A DNA stretch of 64,000 bases, taken from assembly GCA_021234155.1 (NCBI GenBank), contig JAJEKV010000021.1, positions 13,081,760 through 13,145,759 of the forward strand, read 5' to 3'. This stretch comes from Isoetes taiwanensis (taxonomy: Eukaryota; Streptophyta; Lycopodiopsida; Isoetales; Isoetaceae). The notes under the pieces are model-generated. The model saw only the letters and a list, made by a program, of their open reading frames with translations, was not told the DNA's origin and made no database searches. A program made the translations under genes and the position numbers. The stretch's first letter is position 1, and every line of letters begins with the position of its first letter. Below, in pieces: positions 11,630-22,273 of this stretch.

Positions 11630-12145
11630 AGTGAAGTGGTGTTCTCATTGAGCTTTGTAAAAATATTGAGTACAAATGAATCCCTCACTAGGAATAGATA
11701 AATTTGAAAATAAGAACCTTAAATGCTCCGAAGCTAGACAATCATCGAGAGCATGATAAAACTGAAGACTACAACATAAAAGAAGACGATATCAACGGCC
11801 GACGGTTGAAGCCCAACGTCCTAGGAACAAGTACCCCCGCGACTGGCTTGTGCACAGCGAGCCCTGCCATCTGAAAAAAGGGACCTGGACAACATAACCC
11901 GTTAGAGGTCAGAAATGAAACCGTGGCAGGATCGATGCCAGATACGATGGAAAAAACAACTCGGAGGCTGCAGAGCCACGCCAAGCGAAAATAGCACGGT
12001 CGACCAACCGGTACGAAGAAAAAGCCAAAAACGAAAAAGACCGGTTGGTACCGCCGGAGGAGGCTTACAAAGGCCAATAGAGAAAGAACAAAGAGACCAA
12101 ACAAACCGTCAAGCCATGCAAACCGACTGAGAGGGAGGGGGGGCG

Positions 12146-12302
12146 GGAAACCAGGTAGGCGACCGTAACTAGGAGAAAAGCCGAAGGAGAACGCCGATAA
12201 CCAAAGGGAGGAAAAAATGGGCTATAAAAAGGGAAAGGAGCTGAGGTGGCATCCCCATCCAAGGAATGGCGGTTCTATTGCTAGCGCAATAGAACCGAAG
12301 CA
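12146..12302 (-). repeat. Split repeat A2 (internal copy of the 5' end)
   Basis: 157 bases that match A1 at 18355-18511 almost exactly (one difference near GCATCCCC/GCGTCCCC and one near AGCCGAAGG/AGCCCAAGG). It includes a perfect 12-bp-arm inverted repeat, CGGTTCTATTGC and GCAATAGAACCG around TAGC (about 12270-12297), next to the B1 junction. It overlaps the 3' end of the recombinase frame. Confidence 0.9.
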
Positions 12303-13378
12303 TTCCTAGGATGGGTCCTAAGACATAACAAGTGGCCGATAGAAGAGGAACCTACCTCAAAGACCAAGGTGGCGAGACACAATGAGGCGCTCCTAACGTT
12401 GGGAAGAACATAGCGCGAATGAGAGGAGGCAGAGCGCCAACGTCCATGGGAACGGACAATGTCCGAAGGGACGGAAGAAGCAGCAGCAGCGGTGGCGCCC
12501 CCCCTACGTCCTGCATGGGTGCCAAAGGCCCGAGGCTCCAAGCCGATCAGACGCAAAGACTCAAACCACCAGGAGCGGGCAGCGGCATATGACAACGGGC
12601 GGGAGGAAGCTAAGGAAGAGCGAAAAAGCGGACCACCTGACGGTGGATCAACGGTGCGAAAACCACAGTTAGACAACAAACGCGTTATAAAGAATATCAT
12701 CGACAGGAGGGAGAAAAGGTGCGAGCAATGAGGACTTCCTGACCGGCAGCAGCTTGGTCGCATTTGGATTTGCGGATAAACAACTGGACATGATCGGGAA
12801 AAAAAGAAAGATCGCGCCAATTCAGATGCAAGGCCTCCGAGATGCGAAGGAAACCGGCAAAGCAGATGGTGACAAGGCATGCTTTCATAATGCCACGCCA
12901 ATGGGCTTGTGACGGGGCAAGTACTGAAATGATTTGGCTTAACGGAGCCGCAAGAGCCAATGGTAGACTTTTGTGAAGGGCTATGGACACGTGGGGCCGC
13001 TTGACGAACTAAGGTAGGAAGGGGCGCAGAGCAAGGAGACGGGAAGTTGACCAAGCCATGAAAAAAGGCGATGGCAGCAGACGCAATACCTATGGAATTA
13101 GGGCTGCGACGAGCAGATACCAACGAGGAGAAAAATGCGGCAACATGAAGGGAGGAGGCAGGTAATGCCGGAATCTGCTGGGAGCTGCACCAATGCGAAA
13201 AAAAGATAGCCAAAGCGGAGGAATAACCGAGCAATGTGGACGATGCACCCGGATTGGAGGACGACACCAAAGCCGAGGCAAAGAAGGGCAAAGAGGGATC
13301 GTCAAGAAAGGTAAGATATCCGGAAAAACAAGACAAAAACACAATAGTCAAAAACCTAAAACAAGTCTCAACAATCAA
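12281..13378 (-). pseudogene. Tyrosine recombinase of the Ngaro-like element, frameshifted
   Basis: The C-terminal half carries a clear tyrosine-recombinase catalytic region: FGTHAGRRGG (His and Arg of the HxxR box, codons near 12517 and 12508), SHGRW (about 12448) and the nucleophile in SRYVL (Tyr codon near 12412). The box I arginine, in GFLRISEALHLNWRDL (about 12846), lies in a different frame, open from 12990 to 12697, which also holds the beta-strand lysine segment FIRKSKCDQ. The N-terminal SAM-like part (for example YSSALAIFFSHWCSSQQIPA) is back in the first frame. Two compensating frameshifts, near 13000 and near 12720, therefore break the gene. The enzyme would integrate a circular DNA intermediate. 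Confidence 0.86.
12303..12339 (-). repeat. Split repeat B1 (internal copy of the 3' end)
   Basis: 37 bases matching B2 at 11593-11629, directly adjoining A2. The B1A2 junction reproduces the sequence that end-to-end joining of the element termini would give. Confidence 0.9.
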
Positions 13379-13800
13379 CCAATGTCAACCAACCTCTAAA
13401 ATTATGAAAACATAACCTAGAACTAGCCAAAACTCACTAGATGAAAAACAAGAAACATCTATTCAATGGAAAAATTACAACGTAAGGCAAATAGTCGCGG
13501 CATGCCGACGTAGAGCTCAGCGCGCGCAGAAGAGAGTGAAGGAGTAAGGCATGTGTGAATTCATGAAAGAAAACCGCGATCGCGGCACAAAGGGCTGCTG
13601 TGAGACGAGGAATCAACAAAGAAGCAACGGCCACCAAGGTGCGTAAGGCCAAGCAAAACAACCCGGTGTAAGTCGCGGCTTTCGAAAGGCGGGCGTGGTG
13701 CAACACTTCGGGGAATCAAGGCAGCGGAGGAAAGCAAAGAGTTATTGAACAAACGCCAATCATAAGATAGCGATCGCTTAATCCGGTGAGGGTAAAATCC

Positions 13801-15372
13801 TTAGTATTGAAGACCGGCAAGCAAGGCATTAGAAGGGCTAGCAAAACGATCCACATGATGAGGGCCCCAGCGCGCCTCCAAGAGATGAAAAACAGAGGGG
13901 GATAAGGAAAACTCATCAAAGGCCCGGATTTTTGAAAGATAATCAGCCCACTCATTCTCCAATCGTGGAACCCATACCGGCTCCAACTGAATATGATACT
14001 GATAGCAAAAAATTAGTACTTCTAGAAGCAAAAAATGAAGTGTTGGAGATCGTGAACCACCACTCTGTAATAGAAAAAACACATTCTGGTTATCCCCGCG
14101 AGCTATGACGCGGGATGCAGCCAGTAACGGAGCACACCGCTGCAAGATCTGAAAAAGCGCAAAGAGTTCGCGCCAAGTGGAAGATTGGAGGCGATCATCT
14201 GCAGAGAAAACACCAGAGAAGGAGAGAAGCTGAGAACCGGGACGCGAAAGCCAGCCGCCCCATCCCTCATCGCTAGCATCAAAACCCAAGGTAGATTTGA
14301 GCACAGTGGGAGGCCAAACAGGGGCTCTGTCGAAATGACGGATAACAGTCTCCCAAAGCTGGATTTCCTGTGACGCAAGAGGGGACAGCAGGAGAGGGGT
14401 ATCCCAAAGGTCAGCATCACGTAAATCGGAATGGAGGCCCCAAGTCAAGGCAGCACACAGATGGCCCAGGACTAGGCGCAGAGACTGGATAAAACCAAGA
14501 AACCGGGCAATATGGCGAGGGGTGACATACCGGGAGGCTAACAGGGTAGAACAAAGAGACAAAAGCCGCTCCTTTTTAGCCTGAGAAATGCGAAAGAAAC
14601 CCTCCTGTGCATCAACTATGAAGCCTAAAAAGATTGTGCGGTGTGAGAGACGAAAACGACATTTTTTCCATGCCAAGAGAAAACCGGCCTGCTGCAAGTC
14701 GGCAATGACGCGAATCTGGAGAGACTCAGGGAGGGACTGGCATAGAAACAAAATATCATCGACATAGGGCAAACAACGAATACCCTGACCTCGCCAAAAC
14801 CGAACTAACTGTCTAACTAATTTGGTAAAGACAAAGGGAGCGGAAGCAAGACCAAAGGGGAGGACGTTAAAGACGTAAAAACGACCTTCAAGCTCAAAAC
14901 CCAAAAAAGTGCGGTGAGGAGGCCAAATAGAGACATGGTGATAACCAGACTTAAGGTCGACTGCAAAGAGAAAATCATTAGGGAGACATAAATGTGAAAG
15001 CAGCTCAAGAGACTCATATCGGAAGGAAGGGATCGTCAAGAAAGAGTTTAAACATCGTAAGTCAAGGATAAGGCGAAACTTGTTCATGCCTTTGGGGACA
15101 ACACCCAAGGGGGAGCAAAAGAAAGGGCAGGAGAGGACAGGGGACGCGGCACCTGTACGCAAAAGATCAGAAACGGCCGAGCGTGCAAAATCTAGGTGGG
15201 CAGACAAAGAAGAGTGATTTGGGGCGGAAAAAGCAACAGATGGACGAGAAGAAGACCAAGGGAGGCGATAACCAAACTGGATCCAATGCAAAACCTGCTG
15301 CGAGGAACAGATAGACTGCCAGAAAGGGAAAGCGGTCTGGAGGCGATTTAGGACCACAGAAGCAGAAGCCAA
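13801..15372 (-). CDS. Reverse transcriptase-RNase H of the Ngaro-like element
   Basis: One uninterrupted 523-codon frame without a clear ATG, probably expressed as part of a longer polyprotein. RT motifs include FRLILDLRCLNSFL, FAVDLKSGYHHVSI, LPFGLASAPFVFTKL and the catalytic LPYVDDILFL (residues 203-206). RNase H follows with the full D-E-D-D set: GFDASDEGWGGW (Asp365), STWRELFAL (Glu402), ARGDNQ (Asp427) and NEWADYLSK (Asp477). After RNase H comes HHVDRFASPSNALL, the D-x-FAS motif typical of DIRS-order RT-RH proteins and absent from copia. Related residues (YDWRLFNNSL) continue just beyond the stop in the region down to 13720, so the original chain was a little longer. The ORF itself is intact although its neighbours are broken. 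Confidence 0.92.
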   Translation of the reverse strand: MASASVVLNRLQTAFPFWQSICSSQQVLHWIQFGYRLPWSSSRPSVAFSAPNHSSLSAHLDFARSAVSDLLRTGAASPVLSCPFFCSPLGVVPKGMNKFRLILDLRCLNSFLTIPSFRYESLELLSHLCLPNDFLFAVDLKSGYHHVSIWPPHRTFLGFELEGRFYVFNVLPFGLASAPFVFTKLVRQLVRFWRGQGIRCLPYVDDILFLCQSLPESLQIRVIADLQQAGFLLAWKKCRFRLSHRTIFLGFIVDAQEGFFRISQAKKERLLSLCSTLLASRYVTPRHIARFLGFIQSLRLVLGHLCAALTWGLHSDLRDADLWDTPLLLSPLASQEIQLWETVIRHFDRAPVWPPTVLKSTLGFDASDEGWGGWLSRPGSQLLSFSGVFSADDRLQSSTWRELFALFQILQRCAPLLAASRVIARGDNQNVFFLLQSGGSRSPTLHFLLLEVLIFCYQYHIQLEPVWVPRLENEWADYLSKIRAFDEFSLSPSVFHLLEARWGPHHVDRFASPSNALLAGLQY

Positions 15373-15844
15373 ATCATCAGCAGGGGAGGGGTCGATGCCA
15401 AGATGAGGGATGATGGAGGTGATTGGTGCACATTCTGAAAAACCAGGTACAAACCGTACGTTATGTTGCCAAAAAGTAAAAACAAATCAAGTTAGTCGAA
15501 TGGATAACTGTGGACAAGACAAAAACCCCAAAGCCAACGCAAACACAATGATCACCACAAAGCATACACCCAAAGAAACTACACGACAAACATCCAACTA
15601 CAATACCGAGTAAGACCATTAACATGCTACTAAACTTAACAAGCAGAAAACCATCTAATTTGTAAGCAAAAAACTCAACATTTTCAAGAAAAATAGACAA
15701 GGAAAACAACCACAGCCACCTGATAGCACATAACCTAACTCACACAAGTTTATATCATACGAAACATAACAATTCTTAAAAAAGGACCAAAATTGTATTA
15801 AAGTCGAGAATCCATGACAACAGGGAAAATATGCAAGGGTGAAC

Positions 15845-16955
15845 TAAGACTCAAGGGCCGGGACGAGGAAAAAACGGAGCCGGGGCCGGCACCAAAGGAC
15901 CCGGGGGTGGAACCAAAGGTGGGAGGGGAACAACAGGAGAGCCCGTGTTGGGGCGAGAATGGCAGGTTTCAATGCGATGGCCCAGGCGCCCACAAAAAGT
16001 GCAAAATGGCCGGGACCCCGACCGAGAAGAGGAAAAAGGGGATTGAGGTGTGGCAGAGAAGGTGGAGCCAGAGGGTGAAGCAGTGGATCTAGAAGCAGGA
16101 GGGCGTCGGTCACGATGCATCTGCCGAGCCAGTTTTAATTTCTTAGAATCATCGCCGGTCGAGGCGGTGGCCCGTGGTGGTCATCAAAATCCAAGGCTTA
16201 CATCATAGCCCTCGCGATCAGCAATAATCAAGAACTTCATCCTCCGCAAAGTGGCAGCCTTTACCTTCTTCCGACAACGGAGGACAACATCGGCACTCGA
16301 GGAGACAAGGCAATCAATCGAAAGCATGGAGCTCGAAAACTGGACTCGTGGTACAAAGGAACTCGTGACTTGGTGGCGCTGGATGACTCTCTTAAAGCTA
16401 GGAACCGATCGCGGAAGAGCGTTCTCGAACTTCTTGGCGCAACACCTCAATCTGCTCATGAACATTAGTGTTAGAAGTGAGTGTCGACTGAAGACTCTGG
16501 ATCTGCGACATCTGTAGCTGAAGGGTTTGCAAAAGCTGAGGCACCATATCCACGGACTGAGAGGAGGGAACCGCAGAACTAGCAGTCGGCAAAGAGTAGC
16601 TCATCCCCACAGCGGGACCCGCGGAGGCAAAGGAAAAAACAGGAGGCGGCACAGAAGCAAAAGACACAGAGGAGACAGCCCGAGAAGGACCAGCTGAGCC
16701 AGAGTGAGAAGCGACGCCCGTGCAACTGATAGTGGAAAAAACTGGATGGACAGGCTCAAGAGAAACCGCGGGGGTATGCAAAGCAGACACCTCAGAGGCA
16801 ATAGAAACTCCAGTGGTGCGGGCACGTCGCATAGGTGGAGTGGATGGGGCAGTGCTTGCGGCGACCCGTTTAGCCCTGCGAGCCCGCAAAGAAACCTGAG
16901 AGGTGCTAGGAATGTCCTGATCTGCCATATCGTGAAAATGTCTAAAAAACATCAT
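15845..16955 (-). pseudogene. Gag-like protein of the Ngaro-like element, frameshifted
   Basis: The first frame (ATG at 16955, or the MADQDIPS Met about 10 codons in) gives a basic, Ser/Pro/Ala-rich protein with a Leu/Gln-rich coiled-coil stretch (VPQLLQTLQLQMSQIQSLQ) and stops at 16398. A second frame (16465-16184) continues without homology I recognise, ends in two stops, and resumes in the same frame at about 16120-15851. There a perfect CCHC knuckle, CTFCGRLGHRIETC, is followed by a proline-rich tail. A frameshift near 16400-16465 and stops near 16180 show decay. Confidence 0.75.
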
Positions 16956-17649
16956 TCACAATGTTAGTACAAACAATGGAAAAAATCAACACGCTTTACA
17001 AGACTCACGCTAACAAAGACGCTAAGCCCAGAGCGAGTTTGCAACATACCCAACTAAACATAACTATATAATGCAAAAACGACGAGAAAACGTAAAAAGG
17101 CGAGGAAAAAAGGCAAAGAAGCAAGAAACACTTGAACCCACAGCACCAATGGGGCAATGTTGGGAAGAAAAAGAAGCCGAAAGAAAAAGAGACTTGCGAC
17201 CAAAAATAATAATAATAACAACCGAAAGAAAGAAATAGTAAAGACAACCCAACAAAAAGAAATTACAAACAACAACCTCAAGCAAAACAAGGTACTAAAA
17301 AATTTAAAAACCGTGACAATGGTCTCGTGGGAACCGGACGAGTATCCCAACAAAACCGGGTTCGACGGTTCGGTATCCCCGCTTCACCAGAGGCGAAGCG
17401 GGCAGCCATGAAGGTCGGTGAAGGCGGAAAGCAGAGAGGGAAAAAATTAACCGAATGCAGAGAGGGACGGCAACACAGAAGGTGGCAGAGAGGAGATGGG
17501 TGCTGGAGGGCCTGATAAAGCCAAAACCGAAGGGTAAGAGCAACTGGAGTAAGCAAAGGAGGCCGATCTTGAAGCCAACCCAGAGACGGAGAAGCAGCAT
17601 TGAGAAAGAACTCGAGCAACAGAATTGAGAAACACAAGAAATCGGATCT

Positions 17650-18060
17650 GGAAATTGGTCTGAGAGGAGCTAGGAAGGGTGGCCGAACCTGGACTGAGTG
17701 CTGGAGCAGGAGGATCGGGCTATGGTGGCCGAACACATGCCCCACTGCCAAACCGTCTGGCAGGAGGCAGTAACGGGCCCGGATTTGCCCATAATACTTA
17801 TGCAGAGGCTAGACAAAGCAAAGAAACAACGGGCTCCGGAAGCAAGAAGACCCAGCGGACCTGGAAATTGGACTGAGAAGAGCTAGAAAGGGCGGCCGAA
17901 AACTGGATTGAGAGCTGGAGTAGCAGGAACGGGCTCTGGCGGCCGAATACATGCCCCACTGCCAAACCGTCTGGCAGGAGGCAGTAACGGAGCCGGATTC
18001 GCCCACAATTCATAGGCAGAGGCTGGACCAACGGAGAAACAAAAGGGGGTTCCGGAAGCA
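17650..18060. repeat. 213-bp tandem duplication in the 5' leader of the Ngaro-like element
   Basis: GGAAATTGG at 17650 and 17863 start two similar units, each holding GTGGCCGAACACATGCC or GGCGGCCGAATACATGCC followed by CCACTGCCAAACCGTCTGG. Copies differ at scattered positions. The unit lies between A1 and gag, in a region without a clear ORF, and might carry promoter or packaging signals. Confidence 0.75.
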
Positions 18061-18354
18061 GCAAGCAAGCCGGATTCAATTGAATCAAAACAAAAAACAA
18101 GCAACAAAACCGAAAGCAACCAACTAACCGAAAACGCTCAAGAAATCCTTGACCATGCCATAACCGGGAGGGGAGAGACGCCCGAGACTCCGAAACCGCA
18201 TCCCAACCAAGAGGAGAACACAAACCACAAACGAAAAACAGGATTAAACCAAAATGATCACGATCATCGTACCTTGAAAAAGCTTTCTTGGTAGGAACGT
18301 AGGCGGTAGGCACACCGTTGCGCTCTTCAGGTACAACCGGCTTGGTTGAAGGTA

Positions 18355-18511
18355 GGAAACCAGGTAGGCGACCGTAACTAGGAGAAAAGCCCAAGGAGAA
18401 CGCCGATAACCAAAGGGAGGAAAAAATGGGCTATAAAAAGGGAAAGGAGCTGAGGTGGCGTCCCCATCCAAGGAATGGCGGTTCTATTGCTAGCGCAATA
18501 GAACCGAAGCA
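18355..18511 (-). repeat. Split repeat A1 (outer 5' end of the Ngaro-like element)
   Basis: 157 bases matching A2 at 12146-12302, with the same 12-bp-arm palindrome at about 18479-18506 close to the outer end. The element joins the copia LTR at 18511-18513; the exact base is ambiguous because both sides carry T residues. Confidence 0.9.
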
Positions 18512-18597
18512 TTACTATGGCCTTTATAAATAGGCCATGTCACCAACACACATGGAAAAAGGTGCTTGTTGAGTCATCATAATAGGTTGACCTAACA
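18512..18597 (-). repeat. Copia 5' LTR, outer part
   Basis: Matches the remaining part of the 3' LTR from TGACTATGG to CCTAACA, with a few substitutions (for example GCTTGCTGAG against GCTTGTTGAG). It is followed by TTTTT, the second copy of the target duplication. Confidence 0.92.
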
Positions 18598-18602
18598 TTT
18601 TT

Positions 18603-21600
18603 CAACATTTCTTTGCATATGATTCTTAAATGGTCCAGTTGGTGCACCTCCTATAATGTACTCTTAAATGGCCCATTATTGATGCATCTCCTAGTGTAGT
18701 TTTTGGTCTGGAAGGCTTATTGTGGCCTACTAGGATCTTATGTATTCCTTGGAGTGGCACTTTTTACCCTGTAAAAGGCCAGGGCTGTGAGGTGAGTGAT
18801 GAGTGATGGAGCTGCGAGTCATTGTTGAGTCTGTCGAGACCTTTTGCATGGCCAAGAATTCAAAAAAATGCCTATTTACTTGACTTAGATCAAAATCAGA
18901 ATTCAAAACAAGCCAAAGGTGATATAAACCATGAGCTACTAGACATCATTGAATAAAGAATTGAGTTGTGGATTCAAATCGTAGCGTTACTAGAAAACAC
19001 TGCCATGTGTTGCTAGAAAACACTATCCTATGTTGCCTAAGCTTGTTATAAAAGCCCATGTGGGCATGTTCATGGCATATTAATGCTGTTGTCGTTGTGA
19101 TTTTATATACGAAGCAAAGTGAAACTTTGTACATTATGCTAAAATGCATGACAAGGATGAATAATTCTTTCTTTGAGGACAAAGTCTCTGGTGACGCTCA
19201 AGCCAGCGGACTTCAAGTTGATAAAGCAATGGACAAATGTAGGCATATAAAGCAATGTAGGCATATAAATATAGAAGAAGCCGTTATAAGAAAAGGGGTT
19301 CCATAGACAATATTACTACATTTAAATTTAATATCCTATCCTATTGTTTAAATTTGGTTTTTCCGAGCAGTGGAAAACTTTTTAAGATTTTTCTTATGTG
19401 GTTTTTTCTAAGGTTTTGGGATTTTTTTCCACCGGAATGACATCCCAATTGTCCAAAAATCTCGAATTATTTTAGTGCCATTTTAATTGGGGCATGCTTC
19501 TCTCAGTTCTTACAGATGGCGAAGGAGGCGTGCATGTTGGCTGGATTAAGATGGGGCATCGAGTTGGATTTGATCTTGGATGTAAAAATTCAGGGTGCTA
19601 TGATGTTGGAAATAAACCGGTTCCTATTTTCTTACTGTGTGGCGGTTACCGGAAATGTCTGAGACAAACAAGCAGGATGAAAACCAAGACAACCGAACGT
19701 GGAGGTCGTCATGTCTCCTTGCTCCAGGAAGCCATTATTTGGATGACGTATCCAGTAAACAGGTTAGGCTTTTTATTTTTTATCACAAAAAACAGAGTTT
19801 GAATCAAATACTTTCTCCAGTTTTATAGTTCTTTTTCTTGAGCTCCAATCTTGATCTTTGGGTAGCTTGCTTTGTTTTCAGTTTTGTATTTCATTTTTTT
19901 TTCCCGTTTCTAGCTTCCTTTCTCTACGCAAAACCTGGAATACGATATAGAGATGCTATCTGCATCGAATTTGAAAAAGCAGAAGCATTCTCCAGATGAA
20001 TTATTAGAGATGCCGGGAAATCTTTATCCATATAGATTACTAATAGGTTTGAATGCCGAGTTTCTCAATTTTTGTAGCTTCCTCATCATTCAATTTGTTT
20101 CTCAATGCATACATCCTATTTTAATAAGAAGCCTTCATCCTGCTTTGAGAAGTACCACTTGGAGCTTGCCCATTTGGAGCTACAGGTTTGTGCCAAGGGG
20201 CAACATTTTTGCAGATCTTTATTTTGTTTAATCTTTTCCAATACATCTCATCCATTATTTTTGCTGTTTCTCATGTCTTTTAGTCATCTCTCTGGTCTTA
20301 GCATCAGTTACAGGATGGACATATACCTGGCTATTCTTTTAGTCCTTTCCATATCAATTTAAGCCCCAATATGATTTTGCTAAGAAGAGATCCAACATGA
20401 TGATTTGCTGTCAAATTATCTGGTATTTCTTATTCCATGTATTGAGAATGTATTTCTTATGGCTTTATTTATTGCTGGCTACTCAAATTTATTTGTGCTT
20501 CTTGAATGTTGCCATGGATTCCTAGCAAAGTTTTAAGGTAGCCATCTTCTTGCCATAACTTTCAGTAACCATCATCCTGCCATAATTTTCATGTTAATAT
20601 CCAGTCTATGTGATTAAAAGCATGTCATGTCATTGACATCATGGTTCCATTATCTATCTATCTATCTAATTTACATACTTTTAGCAAGTGCTATGGATTC
20701 AGATTCATGTTTGTCATTTGGAGCTTTCGATTTTGCCATGCATTTTTTCTTTTTATGTGAACTATAGCTAACTGCTGGCATAAATCTTTATGCTTCATGA
20801 ATGCCATTTACTCCATTTTTTGCTAGGTCCATGACTTTTGTCGATTATGTTCCATATTTATCATAAAGGATGCAATCAGAAATGCTAGAATAGAATAGAG
20901 AAAAGTCGGCGTTTATACCAATTTTGGCCAAACAGTTCGCATTTCTCCATATGTTGCCTTTATTTTGATCACCAATTTAGAGGACTACTAGCAAGATATC
21001 ATTAGAATATGAGAGCAGGCAATCATCTTGCTAAGATATCATTAGCATGGACCTCATTTTAATTGTTTTGTAGAATCCTATGCATAATGGATAATATTGA
21101 CATCCATCCTTTCTGCTGGCATGTTATAATTTCAGCCATTACACTTGCAACTCTAATTGAGTGGCACTGGTGCCTGTTTCTACCCTCTTCAATGCTCTAT
21201 ATGGAATGGAATTCTGCTACAAACTGCTCTATATGGAATCGAATTCTGTTACAAACTGGTCAGTCTACTTAAACATCATTTTATATGTTTTCAACCCTTT
21301 AGAGATGTGCTTTGTGCTTTATGATGCATATAGTTTCATCCTGCATTGTTCTCAAATGGGGCGTTGTTTTAGCTCATATTTTGTAGCTCATCATTGTCTA
21401 GAGCCCGTATGGAATGTGTAGGTTGGAGTCTATTGTTGTATCATAAGAAGCTTACGAACCTTTAGTTCTGAAGCTTTTAATTAGATTGCGTATGGTCGAA
21501 CTGGTTAATCATAGACGCAACATCAGATTTCTTATTTCAAGTGGCAAGCATGATATTAATTCTGCAGAGGATGCCAGACTGCATTCAACATGTGGATAGA

Positions 21601-22067
21601 GCTAAAATTTAACATACTAATTTTCTTTGGGATTATGACTCTGATTTTAGAATTTATTTGTACATCCTGATGCCACAAACTTCATGGAATAAGTCAACCG
21701 CCACATCAATGGCTTCATGAGTTTTTAACCAACACTTGAGTGTAGACGTGTTGCACACATTCTCTAGCTCAAGGCTAAGCATTAACGATTAAGCTATCAT
21801 GCAGTCTATTTGATGTAGAAACACACAGTTAATATGCTAATGACTTTGTATATCTCATTTGCATGTGGTCTTTGACGTAAGAACATAAAAGATATAATGC
21901 AATTGACTTTGTATATCACAGCTTCACACCTCTTATCAGACAAGTTTGTTAAAGTGGGACAACAGCTATGTGAACAGGATTATTAGCTTTGCAAACAATG
22001 ATTACATCTAAATAAGTTCTTCTGCAAATTTTGGGCCTCCTTTTATTGCACAATTGATAAAATTGCG
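18603..22067. other. Unassigned 3.5-kb AT-rich region
   Basis: No recognisable coding domain on either strand. Small features only: a short TCTA microsatellite near 20650-20668, a roughly 32-bp tandem duplication (CTCTATATGGAATGGAATTC and its copy) at about 21190-21257, and the repeated phrase CTTAAATGGYCCA near 18625-18670. Short ORFs here have no visible motif. Confidence 0.45.
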
Positions 22068-22273
22068 TCTGCTATTTAATGATAAAATTTTTATTGATTG
22101 TGGCAGGTTTTGAAGGCGACACGTTTACCATTAGTTGAACTATCTGAAGTGCTCAGGCCTAACTGACACCATTCTTCTACGTTTCTGCTATTTAATGATA
22201 ACATTTTTATTGATTGTCGTACCGTTTACCATTAGTTGAACTATCTGAAATGCTTAGGTCTGACTGACACCAT
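22068..22273 (+). repeat. Imperfect tandem duplication abutting the broken LINE end
   Basis: 22068-22172 and 22184-22273 are two copies starting TCTGCTATTTAATGATAA and ending CTGACACCAT. The second copy has lost about 15 bases in the middle. The second copy ends where LINE homology begins. Confidence 0.85.

Larger units (their letters stand above)
11593..18511 (-). mobile_element. Ngaro/DIRS-like tyrosine-recombinase retrotransposon
   Basis: Coding runs on the minus strand: Gag with CCHC knuckle (16955-15851), RT-RNase H (15372-13801), tyrosine recombinase (13378-12281). The ends are not LTRs but split direct repeats in the A1-ORFs-B1A2-B2 arrangement: A1 18355-18511, B1 12303-12339, A2 12146-12302, B2 11593-11629. 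B1 and A2 abut, just as expected if the two outer ends were joined in a circle. Insertion into the copia LTR left no target duplication beyond one or two ambiguous T residues, as expected for recombinase-mediated integration. No methyltransferase domain was seen between RNase H and recombinase, favouring Ngaro over DIRS1 or PAT. GC content is visibly higher than the surroundings. Gag and recombinase carry frameshifts, so this copy is probably dead. Confidence 0.88.
3739..18597 (-). mobile_element. Ty1/copia LTR retrotransposon with three nested insertions
   Basis: In minus orientation the element has a 5' LTR (18597-18512 plus 11592-11489, split by a later insertion), an initiator tRNA-Met primer site at 11488-11477, gag, protease, integrase, RT and RNase H (8258-3990), a purine tract at 3935-3928 and a 3' LTR (3927-3739). 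Both LTRs are about 189 bp, begin TGTTAGG and end TTTCA. TTTTT flanks both outer ends (3734-3738 and 18598-18602), as expected for a 5-bp target duplication, though T5 is low-complexity. Removing the three insertions leaves about 5.1 kb, normal for copia. The LTRs differ at about 7 positions plus one indel, so the insertion is not recent. Order gag-PR-INT-RT-RH defines copia. Coding is broken by stops and frameshifts, so it is not autonomous. Confidence 0.9.

Noticed and set aside
12459-12731. Plus-strand Glu/Arg/Lys-rich ORF inside the Ngaro-like element
   Set aside because: Antisense shadow of the recombinase C-terminus.
15814-16092. Plus-strand Gly/Glu/Lys-rich ORF
   Set aside because: Antisense shadow of the proline-rich, zinc-knuckle end of Gag.
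19494-19802. Short plus-strand ORF of 102 codons
   Set aside because: No homology, no splice context, and ordinary codon noise in AT-rich DNA.
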